From Imbricaverruca yamaguchii (Eukaryota > Arthropoda > Thecostraca > Neoverrucidae), in NCBI GenBank assembly GCA_034440575.1, contig JAOTOL010001461.1, positions 1 through 64,000 of the forward strand: a DNA stretch of 64,000 bases, given 5' to 3'. Positions 57,701-64,000 of the stretch are shown in pieces. The notes under the pieces are model-generated. The model worked only from the letters and a program-made list of their open reading frames with translations, searched no databases and was not told the DNA's origin. The position numbers were made by a program, and so were the translations under genes. Position 1 is the stretch's first letter. The number at the start of each line of letters is the position of its first letter.

Positions 57701-59020
57701 CCCAGGCCCGCCTCTGGTCCGCCCAGGCCCGCCTCTGGTCCGCCCAGGCCCGCCTCTGGCCCGCCTCTGGTCCGCCCCAGTCGTGACTCACAGCAGCCGG
57801 CACACATGCTCGCTGGGCGCGCGGTCGCTGCGGCCGTGCGCACCACCTTCATGTGCTGCGGCGGCGGCTCAGAACAACAGCTCGCCCGCTGCGGTTACCG
57901 CGACGGACAGTGTGGCGACGTTCCGGCCCAGCGCGCCCGTGGGCCACCGTCGGCCTGGCTGGGGCGCACACCTGGTCCGCTGCACCGGGCGGCAGTTTTG
58001 GCGGCGGACAACGCTGCATCCACTCTGCGGGAGTCTGTGGTGTTCACGAAAGCAACAATAGATCACCAACACAGCACTAGAAGAACCTGAGAAAAGCGCA
58101 TATTTTCACTAGCTGTTATATATCGCTTTAACGGAGATGATCTGAGACCGCATGAGAATAATGGATTAAGAAGACCGCGACATCGCCTCTAGATAAACGC
58201 CATGAAGGCATATAAATTTTTGGAAGGTTATATAAGAAGGTATAGAAAGGCAGAAACAAAAAGCCCCGTACCTCCATGGGAGTGAACCCGAGACCCCGGA
58301 GCACAAATCGGCCATATCACCTCCTGACCATCCGCTGGAAGGGCTGTAATTACCGGTTGCGGTGCAATATGTTTTGTAAACGGCCAGAGCGCGGGAATGC
58401 CGTCGCAAACACGTCCTTAAATGTAAGATACGAAGTACTTTAGGATAAGTAATGTAATCAAAGTTGGTAGGTACCGAACTGAAAAGAGTTGACCTGGTTC
58501 CAAGTGAGAAAGTTGAAACTTCAGAGGCTGTACTACCATTTGCTTCTTCAAGCACATTACATCTCGTGATGGACTTCACAAGTAATGCTGGGAAACATTG
58601 ATATAAATCGAATGAAAAATTATGATAGCACAAGCAAAAGAGGCGAAATTTCAGCTTCCTCGCAAACTATCACCAGTGGATTATCGGTGGCATAGAAAAT
58701 TCGTGGAGCCAAATGGAGCCTGCTGTGAACCGAGATAAGCCGATCGCTTCGTGCGAACCTGACACATTATGTGGTCCGCGGGAGGGAGTGCGAGGTAGCT
58801 CGGCGGTGAACTCCACCCGCGCCGTCACTGCGCCCACTTCTGTCGACAGTTCATCGTCAAGCCCGACAACCTGGAGAAGGAGATGCGACTGCAGATGCCG
58901 GTGACCATCGCCTCCTACCCGTACCGCAACTCGGACGGCACTCTCAAGAAGAAGCGCGGCGCTCATTACCCAACCACTCTTCCCACACTACGGCCCGGGC
59001 TGGAAAAGTCCGCTACCTAG
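34482..59020 (+). CDS. Arrestin-domain (alpha-arrestin/ARRDC-like) protein, six-exon gene model
   Basis: Join 34482-34602, 43276-43392, 45454-45674, 52553-52735, 56390-56575, 58850-59020: 999 nt, 332 aa plus stop. All ten splice sites are GT-AG and the phases (1,1,0,0,0) fit. Alpha-arrestins are cytoplasmic adaptors that link membrane cargo to ubiquitin ligases and endocytosis. The arrestin N-domain opens with [13 protein letters not shown] (residues 17-29); the C-domain includes [13 protein letters not shown] and [15 protein letters not shown]. Many alpha-arrestins carry C-terminal PPxY motifs for NEDD4-type ligases; none is visible, and the protein ends with [14 protein letters not shown], so an unseen or alternative 3' exon is possible. 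Exons are GC-rich while introns are packed with minisatellites. Confidence 0.85.
34656..34928. repeat. 15-bp minisatellite, intron 1
   Basis: About 18 units of gtggatggcttggcc and variants, starting 53 bp after the exon 1 donor. It encodes meaningless VDGLA/STAKP pentapeptide ORFs on the two strands. Confidence 0.9.
34929..35830. other. Intron 1, unassigned segment
   Basis: AT-average sequence to ~35550, then GC-rich to 35830. No coding motif, repeat or RNA that I recognise. Confidence 0.5.
35831..36290. repeat. 35-bp minisatellite, intron 1
   Basis: About 13 units of accgccgaccaatgtaacac plus tctggagacatcgcc. As 35 is not a multiple of three, the spurious ORFs step through frames (CYIGRRW, VTLVGG, RVLHWSA). 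Confidence 0.9.
36291..36685. repeat. 34-bp minisatellite a, intron 1
   Basis: About 11 units of gacatgaccgctgactgctg plus cagcaaataaggga. It merges directly into the next array. Confidence 0.9.
36686..37770. repeat. 34-bp minisatellite b, intron 1
   Basis: About 32 units of gacacgactattgactggtg plus cagtagacagggta, with a few truncated or interrupted units (near 36915, 37120, 37405 and 37600). The last units revert toward type a (gaccgctgactgctgca near 37725). Confidence 0.95.
37771..38580. other. Intron 1, unassigned segment
   Basis: Ordinary AT-rich sequence to ~38280, then a GC-rich block with overlapping ORFs on both strands (38277-38633). I see no domain in any of them. Confidence 0.5.
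38581..39435. repeat. 34-bp C-rich minisatellite, intron 1
   Basis: About 25 units of cggcccggcccgtcacctga plus cccccacacttctc, with small indels. Same unit length as the upstream 34-bp arrays but a different sequence. Confidence 0.95.
39457..39508. repeat. Imperfect inverted repeat (hairpin)
   Basis: Arms 39457-39479 and 39486-39508: tatgtgta and ccaagtcat pair perfectly, separated by a 6-base internal mismatch, with a 6-nt loop. A pre-miRNA-like shape or a short DNA-element remnant; nothing else supports either. Confidence 0.6.
39509..43048. other. Intron 1, 3' part
   Basis: It contains a two-copy imperfect duplication (acagcgacaa... gtcacaccctg... ggatgtt, near 39780 and 39880), a gggtggtat-rich patch near 41430-41470, a GC-rich block 41480-41720 with spurious ORFs, a threefold cagtatctggcaacacctac repeat near 42463-42520, and a micro-insert at 42718. 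I see no gene. Confidence 0.5.
42718..42751 (-). mobile_element. 34-bp micro-retroposon (3' tail of the SINE domain)
   Basis: On the minus strand: half of the hairpin (gatgcaccctaaagc) then taaaataactaact. It is flanked by actgtactggtt (42706-42717) and actgcactggtt (42752-42763), 12 bp with one mismatch. Confidence 0.65.
43049..43094. repeat. Perfect 19-bp inverted repeat, 8-nt loop
   Basis: Arm cgtattatgtcgacgtcaa (43049-43067) is exactly complementary to 43076-43094. It lies 180 bp before exon 2. A second small palindrome, ttgtcgacaa, lies at 43037-43046. Confidence 0.9.
43276..43392 (+). CDS. Arrestin-domain gene, exon 2
   Basis: 117 bp, acceptor ttcacag, donor gcag|gtaaga, phase 1 at both ends so it could be skipped in frame. 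It codes [14 protein letters not shown]... to FKMRLLGEA, the family's GI-x(3)-GE-type strand region. Confidence 0.85.
43393..45453. other. Intron 2
   Basis: It contains a GC-rich segment after the donor with spurious ORFs, and a (ta)n microsatellite at 44939-45003. It has no minisatellite, unlike the other introns. Confidence 0.6.
44939..45003. repeat. (TA)n microsatellite
   Basis: A t-run followed by about 25 ta dinucleotides. Confidence 0.95.
45454..45674 (+). CDS. Arrestin-domain gene, exon 3
   Basis: 221 bp, acceptor gccggcag, donor gcc|gtgagt. It codes the [19 protein letters not shown] and [11 protein letters not shown] segments, hallmarks of arrestin N-domains (the F-PF-L-LP-PSSFEG-like stretch and the Y-x-A strand), then NPIDLN. 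Confidence 0.9.
45952..46107 (+). mobile_element. Full-length tRNA-derived SINE with hairpin 3' domain
   Basis: 156-bp insert in intron 3 flanked by 14-bp duplications gaagtcgttcgcag (45938-45951) and gaagtcgttctcag (46108-46121), one mismatch. The head resembles tRNA-Arg (T arm gtggg-ttcgagt-ctcac, box B ggttcgagtc), but its anticodon stem does not pair, so it is not a functional tRNA. Next comes an unrelated body, then the 3' domain gcgacgctcatgac ... cgacgtgtcg and the tail taaaaccaacaaccacc. Confidence 0.85.
46582..46926. repeat. 45-bp minisatellite, intron 3
   Basis: About 7.5 units of ccgccacggaccatggagca plus the remainder ending ctgaccagtagtca. Opens a spurious minus-strand ORF with 15-aa repeats ([15 protein letters not shown]). 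Confidence 0.95.
47020..47330. repeat. Degenerate 12-bp repeat, intron 3
   Basis: Irregular agctggttcagc-like units (cagcagctggttcggcagc and so on) producing Ala-Glu-Pro/Asn-Gln-Leu type spurious peptides. Confidence 0.75.
47465..47835. repeat. 21-bp minisatellite, intron 3
   Basis: About 18 units of ggtgtctgggctgactggtc plus a, with a c/t alternation (ggctgac versus ggttgac). ORFs in three frames give [14 protein letters not shown] and TSQPRHL repeats. Confidence 0.95.
47836..49179. other. Intron 3, unassigned segment
   Basis: AT-average sequence to ~48680, then GC-rich to 49060. No gene, RNA or mobile element recognised. Confidence 0.5.
49180..50646. repeat. 27-bp minisatellite, about 54 units, intron 3
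   Basis: Unit ggtacctaacaccaggagac plus ggcggcc, with cagcag and ggcagcc variants. It carries a ggtacc palindrome in every unit and some shortened units near 49288, 49545, 49695 and 49850-49950. Long ORFs on both strands ([18 protein letters not shown]) follow from the 27-bp period. Confidence 0.95.
50647..52552. other. Intron 3, 3' part
   Basis: Non-coding; contains the micro-insert at 52453-52510. ORFs 51748-52032 and 51181-51492 show no domain. Confidence 0.5.
52453..52510 (-). mobile_element. 58-bp micro-retroposon (SINE 3' hairpin domain)
   Basis: Plus-strand text tttaagggcgcgtcgacatc, tagggtcattttgcgcc is the reverse of the hairpin domain. It is flanked by gccccgaccggcgt (52439-52452) and gccctgatcggcgt (52511-52524), 14 bp with two mismatches. 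It ends 42 bp before the exon 4 acceptor. Confidence 0.7.
52553..52735 (+). CDS. Arrestin-domain gene, exon 4
   Basis: 183 bp, phase 0 at both ends, acceptor ttccag, donor gag|gtgaga. It starts the C-domain: a CEVEHKFG strand and [18 protein letters not shown], matching the G-x-VPGE-x-I motif of alpha-arrestins. Confidence 0.9.
52936..53570. repeat. 30-bp minisatellite, intron 4
   Basis: About 21 units of cgtacacgtggtgagggcct plus cagcgacaga, with the longer ggactgaggg spacer variant repeating every few units. Spurious SDRRTRGEG and LRPSPRVR peptides result. Confidence 0.95.
54486..54717. repeat. (TA)n microsatellite
   Basis: Interrupted runs of ta, densest at 54591-54717. Confidence 0.95.
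55626..55710 (+). mobile_element. Diverged SINE hairpin-domain insert
   Basis: It starts gggcgctattacgac and ends accctaaagtgcaaatag, ctaactaacc, matching the start and tail of the micro-retroposons, but the loop is longer and holds its own perfect hairpin (gtcatacg-cact-cgtatgac). No clear duplication flanks it. Confidence 0.55.
56390..56575 (+). CDS. Arrestin-domain gene, exon 5
   Basis: 186 bp, acceptor ttttcgcag, donor tac|gtgagt, phase 0. It codes TIHYLSRSK, the basic stretch [30 protein letters not shown] and IKIQYDVY, the most family-diagnostic part of the protein. Confidence 0.9.
57330..57545. repeat. Long-unit tandem duplication, intron 5
   Basis: About two to three copies of a compound unit: gagtagagacaag, catgcgacacccgagc, gcagcgacgagcgcac, gcgacactcgaaccccgagt, cagtcaggc. 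The order is kept with small gaps. Confidence 0.8.
57599..57777. repeat. 21-bp minisatellite, intron 5
   Basis: About 8 units of ggtccgcccaggcccgcctc plus t. Spurious GPPRPAS peptides in one frame. Confidence 0.95.
58265..58340 (-). mobile_element. tRNA-like SINE head
   Basis: Minus strand: box A-like tggtcaggaggtgatatgg and box B-like gggttcactccc at the right distance. No folding cloverleaf and no hairpin 3' domain, so a truncated or different SINE family. Confidence 0.5.
58850..59020 (+). CDS. Arrestin-domain gene, exon 6 (terminal)
   Basis: 171 bp including TAG at 59018-59020, acceptor tgtcgacag, phase 0. It codes [27 protein letters not shown] and a short tail ending in [10 protein letters not shown]. 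The tail resembles the LP-x-LRPW endings of some insect arrestin-domain proteins. It is too short to have been listed as an ORF of its own. Confidence 0.85.
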   Translation, partial: FIVKPDNLEKEMRLQMPVTIASYPYRNSDGTLKKKRGAHYPTTLPTLRPGLEKSAT

Positions 59021-60135
59021 TGGTGCCATCTGCACGCCATGACGGCTGCCTAGTGCTGCCATCTGTACGTCGAGACGTGCATGACCAGCCGTGCAGTGCT
59101 GTCCCGGATATGACGGACTAACATTGTGATTGTTAAGTATTTTTAACATTGCGGACTGTCTGAATAATTTTGCTCATGAACGCTTTTAGCTGTATGCAAA
59201 ATCCCTGCTATTGTGTTGTGTGAAGTAAGAATATGAGAGAATGTATCATCTGTTCCTGGACACCAAGCGCAGCCGGCAGTTTGCAAAATCACCGAAATAC
59301 CATAAATGTATTCCATATGTGGAAAATTGTTGGAGGAAATTTCAAAGGTGGAAATGAGGATCGGAAACTGGTGCTATATAAATTGAATAGTGGAACGAAG
59401 CCAGGTGTTTCAGGTGAGGATTCATAAGGCCATCCCCGAATACTTTTTAAGGAAATACAAATACAGTTTTCTAAAGTATATTCCTGATTACGTCAGGATG
59501 TCAAGCACCTTCAAATGTATACTTATTGCAATATTAGGATTGCTGTCAATCCAGTAAGTTTAGAAGTTCATGTTCTGATGACCTCACGGTCCCGAACAGG
59601 GGCATGTTTATGACCTGCCAAAGTGCAATTCAAAGTTGGTGTCAAGGCTGTGAGATATTGCTGAAGCTGTAGCGGCGCTGCCATGTTCTCCTTCACGACG
59701 CCATCATTATAGTTGCATTGCCACTCTAGCTTTACCTAAGGGGCATGGAATGACGCAGCGTGTACGGGAGTCCAGAAATGATAAGCGCTGCTCCTGTTCT
59801 CAGTTTTCATTTCCAAACTCCGACAATTTTACAGCTCTTCGTGTGACATGTGCAGATCAGAGAAGTAGTGGAGATTTCGTCCCGCTTCGCTATGCCACGT
59901 GCTGAGATGCTTGCGCCACTTTTCATCAGCACAACCAACGGACGGACTCCAGGGACGACGAGTCCGTCACGGTGCGGCATTACAACTGACGCCTCTGAGC
60001 CTCAACTGTTCCATTGTCCGTGTGAAATTCCTCAGCTCCGGGTCTGTGCGTGAGTGTAAGACAGACATCTGCTTGCACGTGATTAAGTGAAACAGAAGAG
60101 GCGATTTTGAGTGATGCTTAGTGTTGTGGTGTAGG
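59021..60135. other. Downstream of arrestin stop codon
   Basis: Presumed 3'UTR and flank. I find no AATAAA before 60723 (aaaataaag), which lies beyond the next minisatellite. The phrase tgctgccatctgtacg/tggtgccatctgcacg is duplicated near 59020 and 59052. No other gene. Confidence 0.5.
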
Positions 60136-60577
60136 GAGTGACGCGAGATGGTTGTGGCGGTCCAGCGTGCTCAGTGCCATGGTGTGGCGAGTGACGCGGG
60201 GTGGTTGTGGCGGTCCAGCGTGCTCAGTGCCATGGTGTGGCGAGTGACGCGGGGTGGTTGTGGCGGTCCAGCATGCTCAGTGCCATGGTGTGGCGAGTGA
60301 CGCGGGGTGGTTGTGGCGGTCCAGCGTGCTCAGTGCCATGGTGTGGCGAGTGACGCGGGGTGGTTGTGGCGGTGCAGCGTGCTCAGTGCCATGGTGTGGC
60401 GAGTGACGCGGGGTGGTTGTGGCGGTCCAGCGTGCTCAGTGCCATGGTGTGGCGAGTGGTTGTGGCGGTCCAGCATGCTCAGTGCCATGGTGTGGCGAGT
60501 GACGCGGGGTGGTTATGGCGGTCCAGCATGCTCAGTGCCATGGTGTGGCGAGTAACGCGGGGTGGTTCTGGTGGTCC
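60136..60577. repeat. 53-bp minisatellite, about eight units
   Basis: Unit gagtgacgcggggtggttgt, ggcggtccagcgtgctcagt, gccatggtgtggc. One unit is shortened (near 60455). It lies downstream of the arrestin gene. Confidence 0.95.
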
Positions 60578-61769
60578 GACACTCAAGACTGAAACAATTG
60601 GCTGACTGGATGCTGGACTTCACGCCACGTATTATTGGTGCATCTGTCGCTGCCGCTGAACAGCCTGCCGCTGTTCTGTCGTGTTTCACATTTTCGGTAC
60701 AGTACCCGTGCTTAAGCATGAAAATAAAGATGGCTTTCAATAGCAGCATCATGCGGTGTTCAACAGCGTTGGCGAGGTGCAGTTGTACGTGGACAGTGGT
60801 TGTATATGCAGGCTTTTCTTCTCGGAACGCAATTTTGTGCCGATATCAGGAGTACGTGAATGAGGCATGGCCCTCTTATTCAATTAATCATGGGAGGGTA
60901 TTGGACGCCTCGCCATTTGGTGTTTGGCCAGCTTAATGATATTTTGACTAAGCATTCACAGTATGGTCGGGTGTCAGTTTAGTGACAATCAAATTGAGCA
61001 GGCAGAGCCAAATGTGGGTCCCGTGCCACGAGCTCCGGATGATTAGAATAGTGTGCCCACACGTGTTGTATGCAAAATACTGGTGTCAAGAGTGAAGCCA
61101 TGATCCTATTTCCCCACGCATTAGCTTGCTGGTGGTGGTGTTCGTGTTCAAACGTGAACGATTCAGTGGGAGAGGTGTGACAGGCGCGAACATTGGCGCG
61201 CTGACATCGACCGTCCGTATTGTTGTCGGGGTTCGACTACCCGGCCGGCTCCGACCACTAACCACCTCGCGCCAGGTCGGGCGGACAAATACACGCACTG
61301 ACCTGACTCGTCTCCGTTTGAACTCGAGCAGGAAGAGCGGTTCACCGAAAGTGCGCCGACGCGGATCTACGGAGCCCATACGATGCCATATGGAATTACA
61401 TGCAGCTATTCGGAGGATACCAACAGAAGCACAACATTGGCATGACGTACTTCACTGTTTGAATGAGGACCACGCTTAGAATGTTCACTTTCGTAGTACT
61501 TCTTACCCAATGTTTTCTCGTTTCTACTTCCGTGGCATCTCTTGTGTGCTATCTCGGTTCGCTTCCATTTTTATTTCTGTCATATGACTTATCGTCTTCG
61601 TGATGCCTCGGATCGTAGTGTACCCTGTCAGATGACATATCGAATTCACAGTAGGTCGTGATCAATCTTTTCTCATTTTCGCTTTCGCAGTGGCTGTTGC
61701 CAAATGATATGCTCTCGCTTACTCGTGCCATTTGCTTTTGCAAGGGTAACAATAGGGTAACAATAGGAG
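60578..61769. other. Gene-poor stretch
   Basis: ORFs at 60562-60936 and 61126-61479 (+) show no recognisable domain. A gggtaacaata duplication lies at 61744-61767. Nothing else seen. Confidence 0.5.
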
Positions 61770-62050
61770 AGTCATTGTAACTGCAATTTTGCCTAGGGCT
61801 GGAGCCTCCCCTGAGTGGAGCTCTAGGGCACTGGCAGCTAACGCCAGGGTAGGTAAGCTCTGCCATGAGTTAGGTTTCACCTTTGTAGACGAGTGGTGCA
61901 GGTTTTATGCATCATGGGACCTCTATCAGAGGGATGGCATGCACTTCTCCAAGAAGGGGTTCCATGTTAGGCAAAGTGTATGAGCATGTCCTTCAGGGAA
62001 ACTAGGAAATGGGATGGGGAGGGATGAAATTGCATTGCCATCTCAGGGAT
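61770..62050 (+). mobile_element. CR1-type LINE fragment: end of ORF1 (SGNH esterase) and ORF1-ORF2 spacer
   Basis: The reading frame at 61789-61983 ends with ALAANARVGKLC, GFTFVDEW and DLYQRDGMHFSKKG, the C-terminal D-x-x-H block of the esterase domain found in CR1-group ORF1 proteins. It then matches window positions 1-55 (aaactaggaaatggg, gggatgaaattgcattgcca). It is a piece of the same family as 1-2944, lying just upstream of where ORF2 should begin. Confidence 0.8.
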
Positions 62051-62100
62051 ATGTGTTTTGGGGGAAAAGTGTTTTGGAGGGTGGACCCGGTCCCTACTCG

Positions 62101-63324
62101 TCGAGCGCTTTCCGATGACACCTCTTTCGTTTTCGTGCGATGCTTAGTTTGGATTTTAGAGGGTGTTCTTCAACCGCCCCCCGAGACGGGGTGGAAGGAT
62201 TTGACAGGAAAGACGGCGCGGGTTAAAATAAAAAACCTAGTAGCGCCAGATCACAAAATAGGCGCTGATGCGCTTCCAGTATATTGGCAAAAGTGAAGTG
62301 TTCTTGACAACACTAGCGATTTCTTTTGATGTATTTTGCTATGGCATATAGTTTCAAGGTCGTGTTAGGTCACCGAGGCCAAGTCAGGTCAAGTTCATGA
62401 CGGGTTACTGGAACCAAATTTGGTCAACTGGAATGTTGTCATAAATGCAAATGACTGTCATGCGACTGATGTCACTTTGCATGTTACCCCCTACACATCC
62501 TGAAAACTATTGTTTGCCATTGTGTACCTAAGCGTTTCCACACTGTATTAATGTATCTCACTCGTTTCTTCGCAAAGCCGATTGCGCCGAGCCGCCCAAC
62601 GGAGCAGTCGGGCCAGGGGGCCCGGTTTCGGCAACTGGAGCAGGTAATAACCCGATAAAGTTTCTGCTATATAGGCTACCTGAGGGCAAACGCCCTGTCT
62701 AGCATCTGCATTGCATCATTAGTAATGTCCAAAACATCATTGATGCTAATTTTGGAGCACTGAAACACTATCACGGCGATTCATAACAATGACAGGCCAA
62801 ACCACACAAAGCAAGAAAATGTTTGACATATGTGACCTAATTGGACATTGAGAGATGTTGAACTAAGGTCGTGAAATTTGCGCACAGTAGAGTTCACTAC
62901 CGTACCCATCCACCCTGCGAATTTCGTTACTCCACTTTAATAGGAGCCGATATCTTGGGAGGGGCGGAATTCCCCCCTCCCCCGTGCGCAATTTTCAGAG
63001 GCCTACCAGGGCACGTGTTAAACCAAACAGTAACACCAAGTGCGACATTATCCCATACCAGCTCACGTTTGCATGAAATTGATGTGTTATATGCTTGTGT
63101 AGCATGTTTTGGCAATTGCACCATGATCAGAGAACTACCCCACCGCACATCTTTGTGAACACATTAACCCTCATCTCTCCGATCAGATCCTCACACCACG
63201 TCTCGGAGGGGGGGCGGATATATCCCCCAATTTAAAGTGGGGGTTACTATAGTAACCCCCACTCTAAAATCCAAACTAAGCGTCGCACGAAAAAACGAAA
63301 GAGGTGTCATCGGAAAGCGCTCGA
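62101..63324. mobile_element. 1.2-kb inverted-repeat element inside CR1 remains
   Basis: Outer arms 62101-62164 and 63260-63324 are near-perfect inverted repeats (tcgagcgctttccgatgaca ... ctaaaatccaaactaag). A looser second arm lies inside (gccccccgagacg near 62178 versus cgtctcggagggggggcgg near 63198). It has no transposase, so a non-autonomous TIR element or fold-back repeat. The internal ORF 62871-63158 has no known motif. Confidence 0.7.
63236..63263. repeat. 28-nt perfect palindrome
   Basis: agtgggggttacta followed by its exact complement tagtaacccccact, with no loop. It touches the inner edge of the right arm of the inverted-repeat element. Confidence 0.9.
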
Positions 63325-63889
63325 ATCGGAAAGATGTCTGAGCCTTTCGCGCAAGTATCACGAGATGACCGCTCGCGAGGTGCTGGCGCCTGGCGGGTGG
63401 TGGTCGTTCCCGAGGTGTCTCCGTCCAGTAGCACATTGGTCGTCCACGAGGTGCTGCCACCTATAGTAGCACGGCTGCCGCCCGTGAGGTGCTGGCGCCT
63501 CGTGGTCTCTTGCGAACAGCCATCAACCAGCAGAGCGGTATCCCTCGTGAAGGTGCCGGGCATTGCAAGGTAATCTCGTTTGAATCTGCCGGCGGGATTT
63601 GTTGTCAATTCAGTGCTCCCAATAATGCAATTATTTCCAGCAAACTTGACACGTAGATACGCTATCTGCACGTCACCAGATGGGAAGTCCAGTATATTTC
63701 CGAAGTTCAAGTTTCATTTATGGCAGAGCAAGTAAGTAAGGTGTGAGTGACGGATCATTTCGTGAACCGGACTTGTGTGTCTCTACAAGAGCTATTCTTT
63801 TTATTACACACCCTCATAATTATGTTACCCGAAATATGTGGCAAACTGTCCGCATTTATTACAGTACTGCGCTGTGTTGGCACTGAGTA
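63325..63889. other. Unassigned stretch
   Basis: It contains an irregular gaggtgctggcgcct / gaggtgctgccacct theme near 63378-63505. ORFs on both strands have no recognised domain. Confidence 0.5.
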
Positions 63890-64000
63890 CAGAACAAAAG
63901 AGGGCTACAAAATTGGTTAATGGAATAAGCAACCTGGCATATGAGGAAAGACTTTTTAAAAAATTGAATATGTTTTCACTTAGATATAGAATGCTGAGAG
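63890..64000 (+). mobile_element. CR1-type LINE fragment, RT C-terminal region (runs off window)
   Basis: aaaagagggctacaaaattg, gcaacctggcatatgaggaa and gaatatgttttcacttagat match 2633-2735 of the LINE at the window start, apart from a few substitutions and a small insertion (tttttaaa near 63954). It codes the RATKLVNGISNLAYEERL segment and is cut by the window end. Confidence 0.9.

Larger units (their letters stand above)
56576..58849. other. Intron 5
   Basis: It contains a (gt)n plus g-run at 56742-56773, the repeats at 57330-57545 and 57599-57777, a GC-rich block to ~58030 with spurious ORFs, and a tRNA-like SINE head at 58265-58340. Confidence 0.6.

Overview
The window looks like part of an arthropod nuclear genome. 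The evidence is a CR1/Jockey-type LINE, a Penelope-like element, tRNA-derived SINEs, pol III U6 genes, spliced genes with very GC-rich exons, and introns full of minisatellites. I cannot separate crustacean from chelicerate by eye. Only two protein genes are supportable: an intronless RING/SIAH-type E3 ligase (30678-31604) and a six-exon arrestin-domain (alpha-arrestin/ARRDC-like) gene (34482-59020).

Layout. 1-2944: a frameshifted CR1-type LINE (endonuclease plus reverse transcriptase). 2945-10265: a tandem array with five identical U6 snRNA genes in ~1.14 kb units, plus two ~0.64 kb units that lost U6 by what looks like the same deletion; unit 1 carries a hAT-like MITE and unit 2 a SINE. 11113-14440: a Penelope-like element broken by a 39-bp microelement, a 182-bp SINE-like insert with an abnormal interior and a 1284-bp insertion. 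14441-28980: gene-poor sequence with a TIR repeat family, another LINE remnant and more short inserts. 29091-30655: a 24-bp minisatellite that runs into the 5' end of the SIAH-like gene and carries a copy of its first codons. 34309-59020: the arrestin gene, ~1 kb of coding sequence over 24.5 kb; nearly every intron holds minisatellites (unit lengths 12, 15, 21, 27, 30, 34, 35 and 45 bp). 59021-64000: a 53-bp minisatellite, two more CR1 fragments (one preserving the ORF1 esterase end) and an inverted-repeat element.

The most notable observation is a set of tiny insertions (about 34-58 bp) consisting almost only of a conserved hairpin plus a short 3' tail. Most are flanked by 12-14 bp target-site duplications. 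The same hairpin is the 3' domain of longer tRNA-headed SINEs here, and its stem bases differ between copies while pairing is kept. They read as micro-retroposons or SINEs truncated at a uniform point.

The two protein genes show no functional link. SIAH-type ligases and alpha-arrestins both act in ubiquitin-related turnover, but their adjacency need not mean anything. Most other long ORFs are products of minisatellites whose unit length is a multiple of three, or GC-rich antisense shadows.
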